Origin: an uncultured Lachnobacterium sp.
GTDB lineage: Bacteria > Bacillota > Clostridia > Lachnospirales > Lachnospiraceae
Direction of reading: 5' to 3'
NCBI GenBank assembly: GCA_900546625.1
Contig: URDU01000031.1
Coordinates: 1 to 34,696 of the forward strand
Length of the DNA stretch: 34,696 nt
Of this stretch, positions 16,173-24,888 are shown piece by piece. Made by a program: the position numbers and the translations under genes. How positions within the stretch are numbered: position 1 is the first letter of the stretch; each line of letters begins with the position of its first letter. Below the pieces are notes generated by a model. That model ran no database searches. It saw only the letters and a program-made list of their open reading frames with translations, and was not told the DNA's origin.

Positions 16173-16344
16173 AGTATACCACATCTCCAAGAAGGGAACA
16201 AGTGTTCTGTTTAAAAATTCAAAAAAAGAGGAGACGTTAAAGTCTCCAATGTAACCTGTGGTTACGCGCTTTCATCTGCGGCAATTGAATTACCGAGGAT
16301 TCCCGCTTTTTATTCTAAATTTTTAATAAACATGGTAAAAACCA

Positions 16345-16373
16345 TTGACATAGTATTAAAAACTACATATACT
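16345..16373 (+). promoter_or_regulatory. Promoter of degV
   Basis: TTGACA (16345-16350) and TATACT (16368-16373) with a 17-bp spacer. The leader to the ATG at 16469 contains an inverted repeat, GCATATA/TATATGC (16400-16420), which may be an operator or an RNA hairpin. Confidence 0.65.
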
Positions 16374-16468
16374 ATTCTTTGCAACCACATATATCAAAAG
16401 CATATAATTGCAATATATGCGGTGCATAATTACAGTTAACCAATTATTATAGAAATACGAGGGTAAAT

Positions 16469-17365
16469 ATGTTTGAAATAATTGTTGACTCTGCGGCAAA
16501 CATTCCTGCAGAGCTATGTAAAAAATTCAAGATCAAGGTGCTGTCATTTGTAAACCTTGTCAATGGAAAGGAAATGACCTGCTTTGAGCCTGACCTCACA
16601 CCGGAACAGGAGCGGGCAAAGGGTAAGGAATACTATGATGCGATAAGAGAAGGTGCAGAGGTAAAGACCGGTCTTATCAGCAGCGGAATCTTTGAGGATA
16701 CCTTCAGGGAAATCATTGAGGCCGACAAAGACATCCTGTATTTCTCACTCAGCAAAAATATAAGCGGCAACTACAACTCAGCCCGTGTCGCAGCCGACGC
16801 TGTCCTTGATGAGTGCGATAACGGCAGGAAAATCCGTCTGGTGGATTCATTAAATGCATCCCTTGGACAGGGACTTCTCGCAATATATGCCAGCGAAATA
16901 CGTGAAAAGGGCATGAGCTTTGATGAGGTGGCTGACACGATAGAGACCTATCCTGCCAGATTAAACGGTGTGTTTACAGTGGGCAATTTAAAGTATCTTG
17001 CCAGAACCGGCAGATTAAGCGGAACCACCGCTTTGGTCGGCAACATGCTAAGCATCAAGCCTATCCTAAAGGGCAGCAAGGACGGATATATCGTACAGTT
17101 CAGAAAATGTCGTGGCAGAAAAGCCGTATTAAATGAGCTTGTAAATCTGTTATGCGACAACATTACAGACCCTGAAAACCAGATTATCGGAGTGGCACAT
17201 GCGGACGCATATGAGGATTCGCTCTATGTGATTGAACAGATTAAAAAGCGCATAAAGGTGCGCGATGTGATAAATACCACCTATGATTTCTGCACCGGAA
17301 GCCATGTTGGTCCGGAAGCTTTAGCAGTATTTTTCATGGGAAAGGACAGAGAATTGGGAGCCTGA
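16469..17365 (+). CDS. DegV family fatty-acid-binding protein
   Basis: 298 residues. DegV/FakB proteins hold a fatty acid and present it to a kinase (FakA) for phosphorylation, feeding exogenous fatty acids to phospholipid synthesis. Visible signatures: IIVDSAANIP at the N-terminus, KTGLISSGIFEDTFREI, FSLSKNISGNYNSA, RLVDSLNASLGQGLL, GNLKYLARTGRLSGTTALVGNMLSIKPIL and FCTGSHVGPEALAVFF. These cover both domains and the ligand pocket. GAGGG precedes ATG 16469. The gene is monocistronic between its own promoter and a terminator. The binding ligand in this paralogue is not known. Confidence 0.93.
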   Translation: MFEIIVDSAANIPAELCKKFKIKVLSFVNLVNGKEMTCFEPDLTPEQERAKGKEYYDAIREGAEVKTGLISSGIFEDTFREIIEADKDILYFSLSKNISGNYNSARVAADAVLDECDNGRKIRLVDSLNASLGQGLLAIYASEIREKGMSFDEVADTIETYPARLNGVFTVGNLKYLARTGRLSGTTALVGNMLSIKPILKGSKDGYIVQFRKCRGRKAVLNELVNLLCDNITDPENQIIGVAHADAYEDSLYVIEQIKKRIKVRDVINTTYDFCTGSHVGPEALAVFFMGKDRELGA

Positions 17366-17377
17366 TATCAGGCTCCC
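17356..17377. repeat. 22-bp perfect palindrome over the degV stop
   Basis: GGGAGCCTGATATCAGGCTCCC covers the last codons and the stop of degV. It lacks a T run, so alone it is not a standard terminator; it may stabilise the mRNA end together with the next hairpin. Confidence 0.7.
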
Positions 17378-17420
17378 ATTAATATTCTGCTTCCTTCATT
17401 CTTCATATTCACATAAACTA

Positions 17421-17463
17421 AAAAGTCTCAGAACACGCTTATTTAGCGGATTCTGAGACTTTT
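17421..17463. terminator. Bidirectional terminator between degV and the CstA gene
   Basis: AAAAGTCTCAGAA (17421-17433) pairs with TTCTGAGACTTTT (17451-17463), with an inner CGCT/AGCG. A run on one side and T run on the other serve both convergent genes. Confidence 0.85.
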
Positions 17464-17496
17464 AACTTCTATTAATTGCAACTTACGTTTCAAATA

Positions 17497-19209
17497 TTAA
17501 GCTGTAGCTTTCTCGTCTTTTGACTTCTCACAAAGCTTTTTCACACCCTGAATTGCAACAAGCACACCAAGGATGAGCAGTAATACTGCGAATATAAGCT
17601 GTAATGAATTTCCAAGGTCAAGTCCTACAGAGAATAATGCCTTTGTAAGCTTGTAGATTGTCATGCCAAGTGCAGTAAATGTAACTGCCATCATGAATAC
17701 CATTGGAATCCAGAGCATGCAGCCCTGACGCTTTGTCTTCTTTAAGAATACTGCGCAGGCAACAAGTGCAAGTACTGATAAGAGCTGGTTAGCTGAACCA
17801 AACAGTGGCCAGATCTCTGCATAGCCTACCTTTGTAAGCATGAATGCAAGTACAAGTGTGATGATTGTTGCAAAGTATTTGTTTGTCATCAGCTTGACAA
17901 ATGGACTCATATTGTCATCATCTGTGTCTGAATCAAGCCAGAACTCCTGGAATGACAGACGTCCGACTCTGGCTACTGAATCAAGTGATGTCAGAGCGAA
18001 GGCTGATACAGCAAGGTTAATCAGTGTGAACACAAGTGAGTGTGGTAAACCGATTACTGTCAGGAAGTTTGCGATAGCTCCTGCGAAAATCTGTGGCTGT
18101 GTTGTAAGTCCCTGAGCTGCTGCCTCTCCCTTACCGAATGATGCTACTGCGATAAGTGCAAGGATTGCAAGCATACTTTCCATAAGCATGGCGCCGAATG
18201 AAACAGGAAGCATGTTCTTCTCATTCTTTATCTGCTTAGAAGCAGTACCTGATGATACAAGTGAATGGAAACCTGAAACTGCACCACAGGCGATTGTTAC
18301 GAATAAGATTGGGAACAGATACTGTGGGTTTCCGTTTGCATCAGGGATTGCAAATGCTGTGAAAGCATCAAGGTTACAAGCAGGATTTGCAACAAATACA
18401 CCGATTACCGCACCTACGATCATGAAGATTAACAGGTAGCTGTTAAGGTAATCACGTGGCTGAAGCAGTGCCCATACAGGTGTAACACTGGCTATAAGTA
18501 TATATGCAAATATAATTATGTGCCATACACTAAGGTTTAAATACATTGGGAAATTGAGTCCCAGTGCTATAGCTACTATAAGTAATGCGATTGCAACAAG
18601 TGTGTTAATCCATTTGTTGAACTTAGAGTATTTAAGGAAGATTCCAAGTGCAACTGCCTCTATGATGAAAAGCATTGACGTAGTTGCAACTGCTCCGTTG
18701 GCTACAACCTTTGTAACCTCACCTGCTTTATCAGCAGCAAAGCCATTGAAGGTTCCGGCTACGACATCTGCGAAGGCTGCAACAACAAGTATACAGAACA
18801 GCCAGCAGAATAACAGGAATAATTTCTTTCCTAATTTACCGATGTACTCCTCGATGATGTAACCGATTGTACGGCCCTTGTTCTTAACTGAAGCGTACAT
18901 AGATGCAAAATCCTGAACAGCTCCAAAGAATACACCACCAATTAATATCCAAAGCAGAACCGGAAGCCATCCGAAAATAGCTGCCTGAATTGGTCCGTTG
19001 ATTGGGCCTGCACCTGCTATAGATGCAAACTGATGTCCGAATACTACATTGGTATCGGCCGGTACATAGTCCACTCCGTCCTCCATCTCGTAGGCAGGAG
19101 TCTTGGCATTTGGATCAATGCCCCATTTGTTTTGCAGATAACGGCCATATAATAAGTATGCTCCACCGAGCACAACAATGGCTATTACCATCATTAAGAT
19201 TCCACTCAT
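17497..19209 (-). CDS. cstA: CstA family transporter (carbon starvation protein)
   Basis: 570 residues with many membrane helices along the whole length, beginning GILMMVIAIVVLGGAYLLYGRYLQNKWG, typical of CstA. Conserved pieces: VVFGHQFASIAGAGPINGPIQA, GAVQDFASMYASVKNKGRTIGYII, CGAVSGFHSLVSSGTASKQI and WPLFGSANQLLSVLAL. Family members import pyruvate (BtsT, CstA of E. coli) or have been linked to peptide uptake. Its length is shorter than the E. coli proteins, as in many Firmicutes. It lies 157 bp after the T-box-controlled BASS transporter gene in the same direction and has its own ribosome site (GAAAGAGGTAATAAT); no strong terminator is seen between them, so read-through is likely. Confidence 0.92.
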   Translation of the reverse strand: MSGILMMVIAIVVLGGAYLLYGRYLQNKWGIDPNAKTPAYEMEDGVDYVPADTNVVFGHQFASIAGAGPINGPIQAAIFGWLPVLLWILIGGVFFGAVQDFASMYASVKNKGRTIGYIIEEYIGKLGKKLFLLFCWLFCILVVAAFADVVAGTFNGFAADKAGEVTKVVANGAVATTSMLFIIEAVALGIFLKYSKFNKWINTLVAIALLIVAIALGLNFPMYLNLSVWHIIIFAYILIASVTPVWALLQPRDYLNSYLLIFMIVGAVIGVFVANPACNLDAFTAFAIPDANGNPQYLFPILFVTIACGAVSGFHSLVSSGTASKQIKNEKNMLPVSFGAMLMESMLAILALIAVASFGKGEAAAQGLTTQPQIFAGAIANFLTVIGLPHSLVFTLINLAVSAFALTSLDSVARVGRLSFQEFWLDSDTDDDNMSPFVKLMTNKYFATIITLVLAFMLTKVGYAEIWPLFGSANQLLSVLALVACAVFLKKTKRQGCMLWIPMVFMMAVTFTALGMTIYKLTKALFSVGLDLGNSLQLIFAVLLLILGVLVAIQGVKKLCEKSKDEKATA

Positions 19210-19366
19210 ATTATTACCTCTTTCTTTTGTTTATCTTAATTTTATTTGTATATTATATTTACTCTTTTTTTAGCAAATTTCAATAAATATTTTATACATA
19301 ATTTATTTTTTATTTCTATAATTTTTGTTTAATTTACCAATCGGTTATAATAGGTATTCATTCTCT

Positions 19367-20395
19367 TTATGCTGTCTTTGTCTCAGCGGCTTCTTCTGCC
19401 TTTTTAGCAGCCATTTTGTCCTTTAATGCAAAGGCTCCGGCAAGCAGTGTGCCTGAGATTGAATGCCATGTACATGACACTGCACAGATGATGGCTGATT
19501 CAGGTGTTGAAGCAAACTGTGCTGTAGTGGTAGCAAGGTTTGTGGCAAGACCGGCATTCTGCATACCAACCTCGATAGAGATGGTTCTCTTCTTGGCTGT
19601 GTTCATGCCTACCAGCCTTCCTGCACCGTATCCGAGCAGATATCCAAGTCCGTTATGTAACAGAACTGCCGCAAAAATTACTGCTCCTGATGTAAAGAAC
19701 TTTGAGCCCTGTGATGATACAACACCACCTACAACGAATGCCAGACCAAGCACCGCAATACCCGGCATAACCTTCTGAGCCTCGGCAAATGCCTTTTTCT
19801 TTCCAAGCAGGTAGTTGAGTAAAAATCCAACCGCTACAGGAAAGATTACAGTCTCAATGATTGACACAAACATCGGAAGCGCCTTGATTGAGACATGTGT
19901 TCCGCTTGCAAGAAATGATACCAGAAGCGGTGTCATAAATGGTGAGAGCAATGTGGAAACTGTTGTCATTCCAACTGAGAATGCCACATCACCACCGCAG
20001 AGGTATGACATAATGTTTGAAGAAACACCACCAGGACAGCAGCCTACGAGGATAAGTCCAAGTGCGATTCCGTCAGGCAGATTCAATGCCTTTGAAATAC
20101 CAAATGCGAGAAACGGCATGATAAGATACTGTGCGATTGCACCTACACATATATCAAATGGTCTCTGTGCAAGTATCTTGAAATCCTGTGTCGTAAGTGT
20201 AAGTCCCATACTAAACATGATGATTCCGATAATGATTGACTGACATGTGAACTTGTTGGATACCGGATCCACAAACAGCATCTGATTTACCCAGGCCATC
20301 AGATTCGGAACCAGAAATGTGACTACGGCGATTGCTATGACAACTATCGATGTGTAGTCTGATAAAAATTTACTTACTTTTTGTAATGCTTTCAT
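19367..20395 (-). CDS. Bile acid:sodium symporter (BASS) family transporter under T-box control
   Basis: 342 residues from ATG 20395 (AAGGAGG six bases before it); an ATG at 20425 has no ribosome site. About nine to ten membrane helices. BASS landmarks: IIIGIIMFSMGLTLTTQDF, LVGCCPGGVSSNIMSYLCGGDVAFSVGMTT and SIEVGMQNAGLATNLA, the Na+ and substrate-binding crossover parts. The C-terminus is a charged Lys/Ala/Glu tail. Bacterial BASS proteins carry keto acids (PanS, pyruvate transporters) or other organic acids as well as bile acids; the name says little about substrate. The T-box leader upstream ties it to an amino acid, probably tyrosine, so an amino or keto acid substrate is plausible. CstA follows downstream. 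Confidence 0.9.
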   Translation of the reverse strand: MKALQKVSKFLSDYTSIVVIAIAVVTFLVPNLMAWVNQMLFVDPVSNKFTCQSIIIGIIMFSMGLTLTTQDFKILAQRPFDICVGAIAQYLIMPFLAFGISKALNLPDGIALGLILVGCCPGGVSSNIMSYLCGGDVAFSVGMTTVSTLLSPFMTPLLVSFLASGTHVSIKALPMFVSIIETVIFPVAVGFLLNYLLGKKKAFAEAQKVMPGIAVLGLAFVVGGVVSSQGSKFFTSGAVIFAAVLLHNGLGYLLGYGAGRLVGMNTAKKRTISIEVGMQNAGLATNLATTTAQFASTPESAIICAVSCTWHSISGTLLAGAFALKDKMAAKKAEEAAETKTA

Positions 20396-20445
20396 TGTAA
20401 GCCTCCTTAACATTTTTCTGCTCACTAAAACTCTTTTATGGAATT

Positions 20446-20741
20446 AAAAAATCCCTTTCCAGATTGACATAATCTGAAAAGGGACGAAATAATCCGCGTT
20501 ACCACCCTGATTCCACAGTGTATTACTGTGACACTCTGCATACCAGCATATGCTTTCCATATAACGGTGGACACCGGCGAGGTTTACAGACACGCTTAAT
20601 GCTTTCAACCCGCTTCTTAGAGAGGATATTCCTATCTGACCATTGCCTGTTCGCACCGCCCACAGGCTCTCTGAAAATAAATACAAATCGGACCTTGTTC
20701 TCATCAACGAATTTTGGTGAACATATTTAATTAACTCTTGT
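20446..20741 (-). promoter_or_regulatory. T-box riboswitch leader of the BASS transporter gene
   Basis: The minus strand shows the T-box sequence GGGTGGTAACGCGG (20494-20507) followed by a terminator, TCCCTTTTCAGATT and AATCTGGAAAGGGA with six T (20446-20484). Stem I elements are upstream: CAGAGAGCCTG, the GGTGCGAA apical loop, and the specifier side AGGAATATCCTCTC. Pairing of AUUUG with CAGAU above, and AGG with CCU below, puts GGAA-UAU in the specifier loop, by analogy with GGAA-UAC in the tyrS leader, so UAU (Tyr). A one-base shift would give AUC (Ile). Uncharged tRNA should prevent termination and allow transporter expression. Confidence 0.88.
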
Positions 20742-20746
20742 TTTGT

Positions 20747-20774
20747 ATTATAGTCCTCTGACACTATATGTCAA
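20747..20774 (-). promoter_or_regulatory. Promoter of the BASS T-box transcript
   Basis: On the minus strand TTGACA (20774-20769) and TATAAT (20752-20747) are consensus boxes with a 16-bp spacer, a strong constitutive-type promoter; control is left to the T-box. Confidence 0.8.
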
Positions 20775-20871
20775 GGGAATGATACAAATTTGTACTATAA
20801 CATTTATTTATGGTTTTTATTCATGCAATTTATTCTTATTTATTATTTATTCACGCGATTTATTCTTATTA

Positions 20872-21867
20872 TTATTCGTAATCTTTGTTGCTGTACTCAT
20901 CATTCCATGACTGCTGTTGTGATGTACCGTAGGAATTTTGAGCATCCCCGCCCTGAGCTGTGCCATACGGATTCTGGCCATACTGCTGATTTGCGCCATT
21001 TCCGTACATGTTCTGACCGTACTGCTGATTTGCTCCGTTTCCGTACATATTCTGGCCGTACTGCTGATTTGCTCCGTTTCCGTACATGTTCTGGCCATAC
21101 TGCTGATTTGCTCCGTTTCCGTACATGTTTTGGCCGTACTGCTGATTTGCCCCGTTTCCGTACATGTTCTGACCATACTGCTGATTTGCTCCGTTTCCGT
21201 ACATGTTCTGGCCGTACTGCTGGTTTGCGCCATTTCCGTACATGTTCTGGCCATACTGCTGACCGTATCCGTTTGAACCGTATGGATTATAGTAGTTATT
21301 ATTACTATTGTATCCATCTCCCACATAAACAATGTTTTTGTTGAAGGCAATAATACAGACAAAAATCACATTGAGGAATATAAGTCCACAGGCAAATCCG
21401 GCTCCCTTGCCAAACGCATGTGCCAGTCCGACACAGCAGAGGATATTCATAACCAATGCCGCAATCATTGCTGCAATAATCAGGATAACCGCAAATATCA
21501 GCATGCCCATGTGAGCCCCGATGCGGTTTCCGGCATATCCATAGGTAGAATCATAATACGACCCCATATAACTGGATGTCATAACGGAAAGTCCTGAGGC
21601 AATAATCTCATACATCAATAAAATACATCCTGCTATACTTGCGATACTTGCCACAAGATATCCCCAGAACAGCTTCTGTTTCCCTGCAATCCTGAATTTT
21701 ACATATGAGCTGTAAAACGGTACAATGGCCGCCCAGCCGTGCTCTCCTGCCTTTGCATACATAATCCATGATGCAACAATTGTCAGTACCATAACTGCCA
21801 GATTGATAAACGACTTAAAGCCGTCAATCATACTCATAATAGTATAATATGTGCTATATGTGCTCAT
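20872..21867 (-). CDS. DUF5684 membrane protein with Gln/Asn/Tyr/Gly tandem repeats
   Basis: 331 residues. Residues 1-185 hold about four to five membrane helices with the GWAAIVPFYSSYVKFRIAGKQKLFWGYL region typical of DUF5684 and signal-peptidase-adjacent proteins of Firmicutes. After INFNKN-like loop VYVGDGYNSNNNYY begins a low-complexity tail of about 110 residues built on NQQYGQNMYGNGA units, seven full and one partial copy, ending in an acidic tail (WNDEYSNKDYE). The tail is Tyr-rich and may self-associate or stick to surfaces. ATG 21867 has AAAGGGAG before it. It lies between two T-box-controlled genes but has its own promoter. Function unknown. Confidence 0.8.
   Translation of the reverse strand: MSTYSTYYTIMSMIDGFKSFINLAVMVLTIVASWIMYAKAGEHGWAAIVPFYSSYVKFRIAGKQKLFWGYLVASIASIAGCILLMYEIIASGLSVMTSSYMGSYYDSTYGYAGNRIGAHMGMLIFAVILIIAAMIAALVMNILCCVGLAHAFGKGAGFACGLIFLNVIFVCIIAFNKNIVYVGDGYNSNNNYYNPYGSNGYGQQYGQNMYGNGANQQYGQNMYGNGANQQYGQNMYGNGANQQYGQNMYGNGANQQYGQNMYGNGANQQYGQNMYGNGANQQYGQNMYGNGANQQYGQNPYGTAQGGDAQNSYGTSQQQSWNDEYSNKDYE
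20969..21265. repeat. 39-bp in-frame tandem repeat, about 7.5 copies
   Basis: Copies recur every 39 bp (for example around 21001, 21040, 21079, 21118, 21157, 21196, 21235), each encoding the 13-residue unit NQQYGQNMYGNGA on the minus strand. Most differences are silent third-base changes. The exact period and frame preservation point to slippage or recombination under selection for the protein repeat. Confidence 0.9.
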
Positions 21868-21907
21868 TTTTTCTCCCTTTCATAACCCAAGTTTGTTTGT
21901 TATTCAA

Positions 21908-21936
21908 AGTATACATCACCACAGGTCAGAGTGCAA
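21908..21936 (-). promoter_or_regulatory. Promoter of the DUF5684 gene
   Basis: Minus-strand TTGCAC (21936-21931) and TATACT (21913-21908), 17-bp spacer, about 40 bp before the ATG at 21867. Confidence 0.6.
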
Positions 21937-21973
21937 TATTTAAAAAGCTTTTCATACACCGCTTTTTGCACCC

Positions 21974-22003
21974 TTGACAAACCCCTTCTTAAACAGCTAT
22001 AAT
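21974..22003 (+). promoter_or_regulatory. Promoter of the tyrS T-box transcript
   Basis: TTGACA (21974-21979) and TATAAT (21998-22003), both perfect, with an 18-bp spacer. Confidence 0.85.
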
Positions 22004-22009
22004 ATCGTC

Positions 22010-22371
22010 AATTGAAGCATAATTACATTTCAACAGGCTTTGATGGGAACAAGTACATTTCTGCTATACTTACAGAGAGCTGCCGGCAGGTGAGAGGCGC
22101 AAGGAATACAGATCTGGAATACATCCCGGAGCTTTGCACCGAACGTCATACCGGATGGTTATATCACCGGTTCGATTAATAAGCTGCAACGTATTGGTAC
22201 ACGTTATAGTGCCGGAGTGTTAGCAGAATCGGCTATTTTTACTATATAATATATGTCGAATAATGTGTGACAACTCACGGAGGCATTTCTGTGCGAGCAG
22301 GATGCAAATTAAGGTGGTAACGCGAGAAATCCCCCTCGTCCTTAAATGGATGAGGGGGATATTTTATTTTT
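22010..22371 (+). promoter_or_regulatory. T-box riboswitch leader of tyrS
   Basis: Stem I has AGAGAGCTGCC near 22074 and the specifier side GGAATACATCCC, giving UAC, a tyrosine codon. The T-box itself is AAGGTGGTAACGCGAG (about 22311-22326). The terminator arms ATCCCCCTCGTCC (22329-22341) and GGATGAGGGGGAT (22348-22360) precede ATTTTATTTTT. Uncharged tRNA-Tyr should pair with UAC and its CCA end with the T-box bulge, favouring the antiterminator and tyrS expression. Confidence 0.95.
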
Positions 22372-22405
22372 CAGAATACAAATTCAATTTATCAGGAGGA
22401 AAATC

Positions 22406-23632
22406 ATGACAATTTATGACGAATTAGTTGCCCGCGGTCTTATCGCGCAGGTAACAGACGAAAAAGAAATCAAAGAGCTTATAAACAACGGAAAGGCTAC
22501 CTTCTACATCGGCTTTGATCCTACAGCAGACAGCCTTCACGTTGGACACTTCATGGCTCTTTGCCTTATGAAGAGACTTCAGATGGCAGGAAACAAGCCT
22601 ATCGTGCTTATCGGTGGAGGTACAGCACAGATTGGTGATCCATCAGGACGTACAGATATGCGCCAGATGATGACAACAGAGACTATCAACCACAACGTAG
22701 AGTGCTTCAAGAAACAGATGAGCCGCTTCATCGACTTTGGCGAGGGAAAGGCTATCATGGTAAACAACGCTGACTGGCTGATGGACTTAAATTACGTGGA
22801 TGTGCTCCGCGAGGTTGGTGCTCATTTCTCAGTAAACCGTATGCTTACAGCTGAGTGCTACAAGCAGCGTATGGAAAAGGGTCTTTCCTTCCTTGAGTTC
22901 AACTACATGATCATGCAGAGCTACGATTTCTACACACTTTTCCAGAAATACGGCTGCAACATGGAGTTCGGTGGAGACGACCAGTGGAGCAACATGCTCG
23001 GTGGAACAGAGCTCATCAGACGTAAGCTCGGAAAAGACGCATACGCTATGACAATCAATCTGCTCCTAAACTCTGAGGGCAAGAAGATGGGCAAGACACA
23101 GTCCGGCGCAGTATGGCTTGATCCTAACAAGACAACACCTTTCGAGTTCTTCCAGTACTGGAGAAACGTTTCTGATGCCGATGTCCTTAAGTGTATCAGA
23201 ATGCTCACTTTCCTTCCACTTGAGGAGATTGACAAGATGGAAAGCTGGGAGGGCGCACAGCTCAACGAAGCTAAGGAAATCCTGGCATTCGAGCTTACAA
23301 AGCTTGTTCACGGTGAGGAGGAAGCCACAAAGGCTAAAGAGGCAAGCCATGCTCTTTTCGCAGGCGGAGCCAACAACGCAAATATGCCTACCGTTACCGT
23401 CACAGCAGAGGACTTCCCTGACGGAGAGCTTGATATCATCTCTGTTTTAGTAAAAGCAGGACTTTGCGATTCAAGAGGAGACGGCCGCAGAAATATCCAG
23501 CAGGGCGGTGTTTCCGTTGCAGATGAAAAGGTAACTGATATCTCTACAAAATACACTCTCGACGATTTCAAGGGCGAGGGTCTTATCATCAGACGTGGTA
23601 AAAAGAAATTTGCCAAGGTTGTAGCTGAATAG
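22406..23632 (+). CDS. tyrS: Tyrosyl-tRNA synthetase
   Basis: 408 residues from ATG 22406, preceded by AGGAGG; an in-frame ATG at 22346 lies in the T-box terminator and is not a start. It charges tRNA-Tyr with tyrosine in the cytoplasm. Class I landmarks: HVGH (45-48), the tyrosine pocket ([12 protein letters not shown], about 189-200) and KKMGKT (226-231), the KMSKS counterpart. The C-terminal S4-like RNA-binding domain is present ([26 protein letters not shown]). It is expressed under its T-box leader and ends at a strong terminator. The BASS T-box transcript lies back-to-back with it beyond the DUF5684 gene. Confidence 0.97.
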   Translation: MTIYDELVARGLIAQVTDEKEIKELINNGKATFYIGFDPTADSLHVGHFMALCLMKRLQMAGNKPIVLIGGGTAQIGDPSGRTDMRQMMTTETINHNVECFKKQMSRFIDFGEGKAIMVNNADWLMDLNYVDVLREVGAHFSVNRMLTAECYKQRMEKGLSFLEFNYMIMQSYDFYTLFQKYGCNMEFGGDDQWSNMLGGTELIRRKLGKDAYAMTINLLLNSEGKKMGKTQSGAVWLDPNKTTPFEFFQYWRNVSDADVLKCIRMLTFLPLEEIDKMESWEGAQLNEAKEILAFELTKLVHGEEEATKAKEASHALFAGGANNANMPTVTVTAEDFPDGELDIISVLVKAGLCDSRGDGRRNIQQGGVSVADEKVTDISTKYTLDDFKGEGLIIRRGKKKFAKVVAE

Positions 23633-23638
23633 ACAGAG

Positions 23639-23668
23639 AATCCCCGGTAGTAACTACCGGGGATTTTT
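23639..23668. terminator. Terminator of tyrS
   Basis: AATCCCCGGTAG and CTACCGGGGATT form a 12-bp stem with a 3-nt loop (TAA), followed by more T. It lies between the convergent tyrS and RCC1-like genes. Confidence 0.92.
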
Positions 23669-23683
23669 ACTTTCAGCCATATT

Positions 23684-24748
23684 TTATTTTGAAAATTCAT
23701 TTGCAGGAAATTCATATGGCACAAATTTACTGCTGCATGTAACTGTATACTCCGTTTCTCCCGAAACAGTTTTTTGTTCTGTGCCAACACCCTCTCCACA
23801 AATCCAGTATGAACCATCATTTTTTTCTATTACGGTATTCATCATTTCAGCAGGATATTCCCCATCAAACCCGGCAAGGCTGTACTTGTCCGAATTATAT
23901 TGTAATCTGCCGGTCCATACCATTATTACATCAGATGCAACCTTAGTCGGTGTCTTTACGACAAGACTGTCTGCTATTCCACAGTTGTCAGCCGGATTGT
24001 ATCCCCAGGTCCATACTGTCCCATCATTTAACAGTGCCGCATGAAATATACCACCTGTTACCAAAACAGCATTATCAAGGATTTTTTCCGGCTTCTTTAT
24101 AAATGACACCGCATAATTCTCAAATGTCATGCTCTCATATGTTGTGCCCCAGGTCCATACAGAACCATCATTTTTGATAGCAATAATGTCAAACTTACCG
24201 CACCTTGCATATCTCACATCTTCCATGATAAGATACGGTGTATCCACATAATAATTATTATCAAAAAGCTTCGCTGTCTTATCATAGCCATATCTCTTAC
24301 TGAATTCCTCAGTACCTTTTCCTGCATGTCCAAATGCATATAGCTTATTATCCTTTGTAAGATAAATCGCAAAACCTTCTCTGGAATAATCTACATGCAC
24401 AATATTTTCTGCAATTTTTACCTTTTCATTATGTACATCATAGTCACGCGTTCCCTGTGCAAGCTGTCCCCAATCATTGTTTCCAAATCCCCACAAAACA
24501 TTGTTTTCATCTATGGTGTACAGATTTCCCGGATCACCCGTATTCGTAATATAATGATCTGCAATATTGATAGATATATCCTTAAGTTTTTCTGTCTGAT
24601 TTTGCTCGGTCACAGCAACGACCTTATTATTTACATCCGGACTATCTTTAATATTACTTTTAAAATACATAACACAACTGATTGCAGCAATACATATAAC
24701 CACAAACAAACTAACTAAAATTTTCTGGATATATTTGTTCTTCAGCAT
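23684..24748 (-). CDS. Membrane-anchored RCC1-repeat-like protein
   Basis: 354 residues. One N-terminal membrane segment (ILVSLFVVICIAAISCVMYF) acts as a signal anchor; a lipid-attachment Cys is possible (IAAISC) but not clear. The rest has RCC1-type propeller repeats: LYTIDENNVLWGFGNNDWGQL, KLYAFGHAGKG, GSVWTWGTTYES, GTVWTWGYNPADNCG and SYWICGEG, each with the G-x-V/L-W-x-W/F-G core. It is therefore likely an extracellular beta-propeller of about five to six blades. The start has AAGGGAG six bases before ATG 24748. The gene downstream of it is the convergent tyrS; upstream lies another small anchored protein (24889-25344) in the same direction. Partner and function unknown. Confidence 0.7.
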   Translation of the reverse strand: MLKNKYIQKILVSLFVVICIAAISCVMYFKSNIKDSPDVNNKVVAVTEQNQTEKLKDISINIADHYITNTGDPGNLYTIDENNVLWGFGNNDWGQLAQGTRDYDVHNEKVKIAENIVHVDYSREGFAIYLTKDNKLYAFGHAGKGTEEFSKRYGYDKTAKLFDNNYYVDTPYLIMEDVRYARCGKFDIIAIKNDGSVWTWGTTYESMTFENYAVSFIKKPEKILDNAVLVTGGIFHAALLNDGTVWTWGYNPADNCGIADSLVVKTPTKVASDVIMVWTGRLQYNSDKYSLAGFDGEYPAEMMNTVIEKNDGSYWICGEGVGTEQKTVSGETEYTVTCSSKFVPYEFPANEFSK

Positions 24749-24888
24749 GAAATTCTCCCTTCTTATTAATGTTGAGATAATTCTAAGTTATCCCCAAATG
24801 CCTTATCCCATTTATAATGATATTAAACAACAAAGTATCGTAAAAGCTTGAAATTATAGGATTTAAGGAGTCTGTGAAGAAATCAACT

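Larger units (their letters stand above)
14394..16295 (-). mobile_element. IS200/IS605 family insertion sequence with tnpA and tnpB
   Basis: The element carries tnpA then tnpB on the minus strand and lacks terminal inverted repeats, as expected. Both ends hold the same small hairpin in the same orientation: CGGTAATTGAATTACCG at 14394-14410 (right end) and CGGCAATTGAATTACCG at 16279-16295 (left end), both followed by AG. TnpA of this family recognises such subterminal hairpins in single-stranded DNA, so the true cleavage sites lie a few bases to either side and cannot be fixed here. Extra left-end hairpins: GGAGAC/GTCTCC (16230-16247) and GTAACC/GGTTAC (16251-16265). Both genes look intact, so it may be active. 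Confidence 0.85.

Noticed and set aside
20444..20764. 106-codon minus-strand frame over the BASS leader
   Set aside because: It lies entirely in the T-box RNA, crosses its terminator region and has no ribosome site.
20790..21344. Plus-strand and other-frame open frames with HTADLLRFRTCSG-like repeats
   Set aside because: They are antisense or shifted readings of the 39-bp repeat in the DUF5684 gene, which has a promoter, ribosome site and membrane domain.
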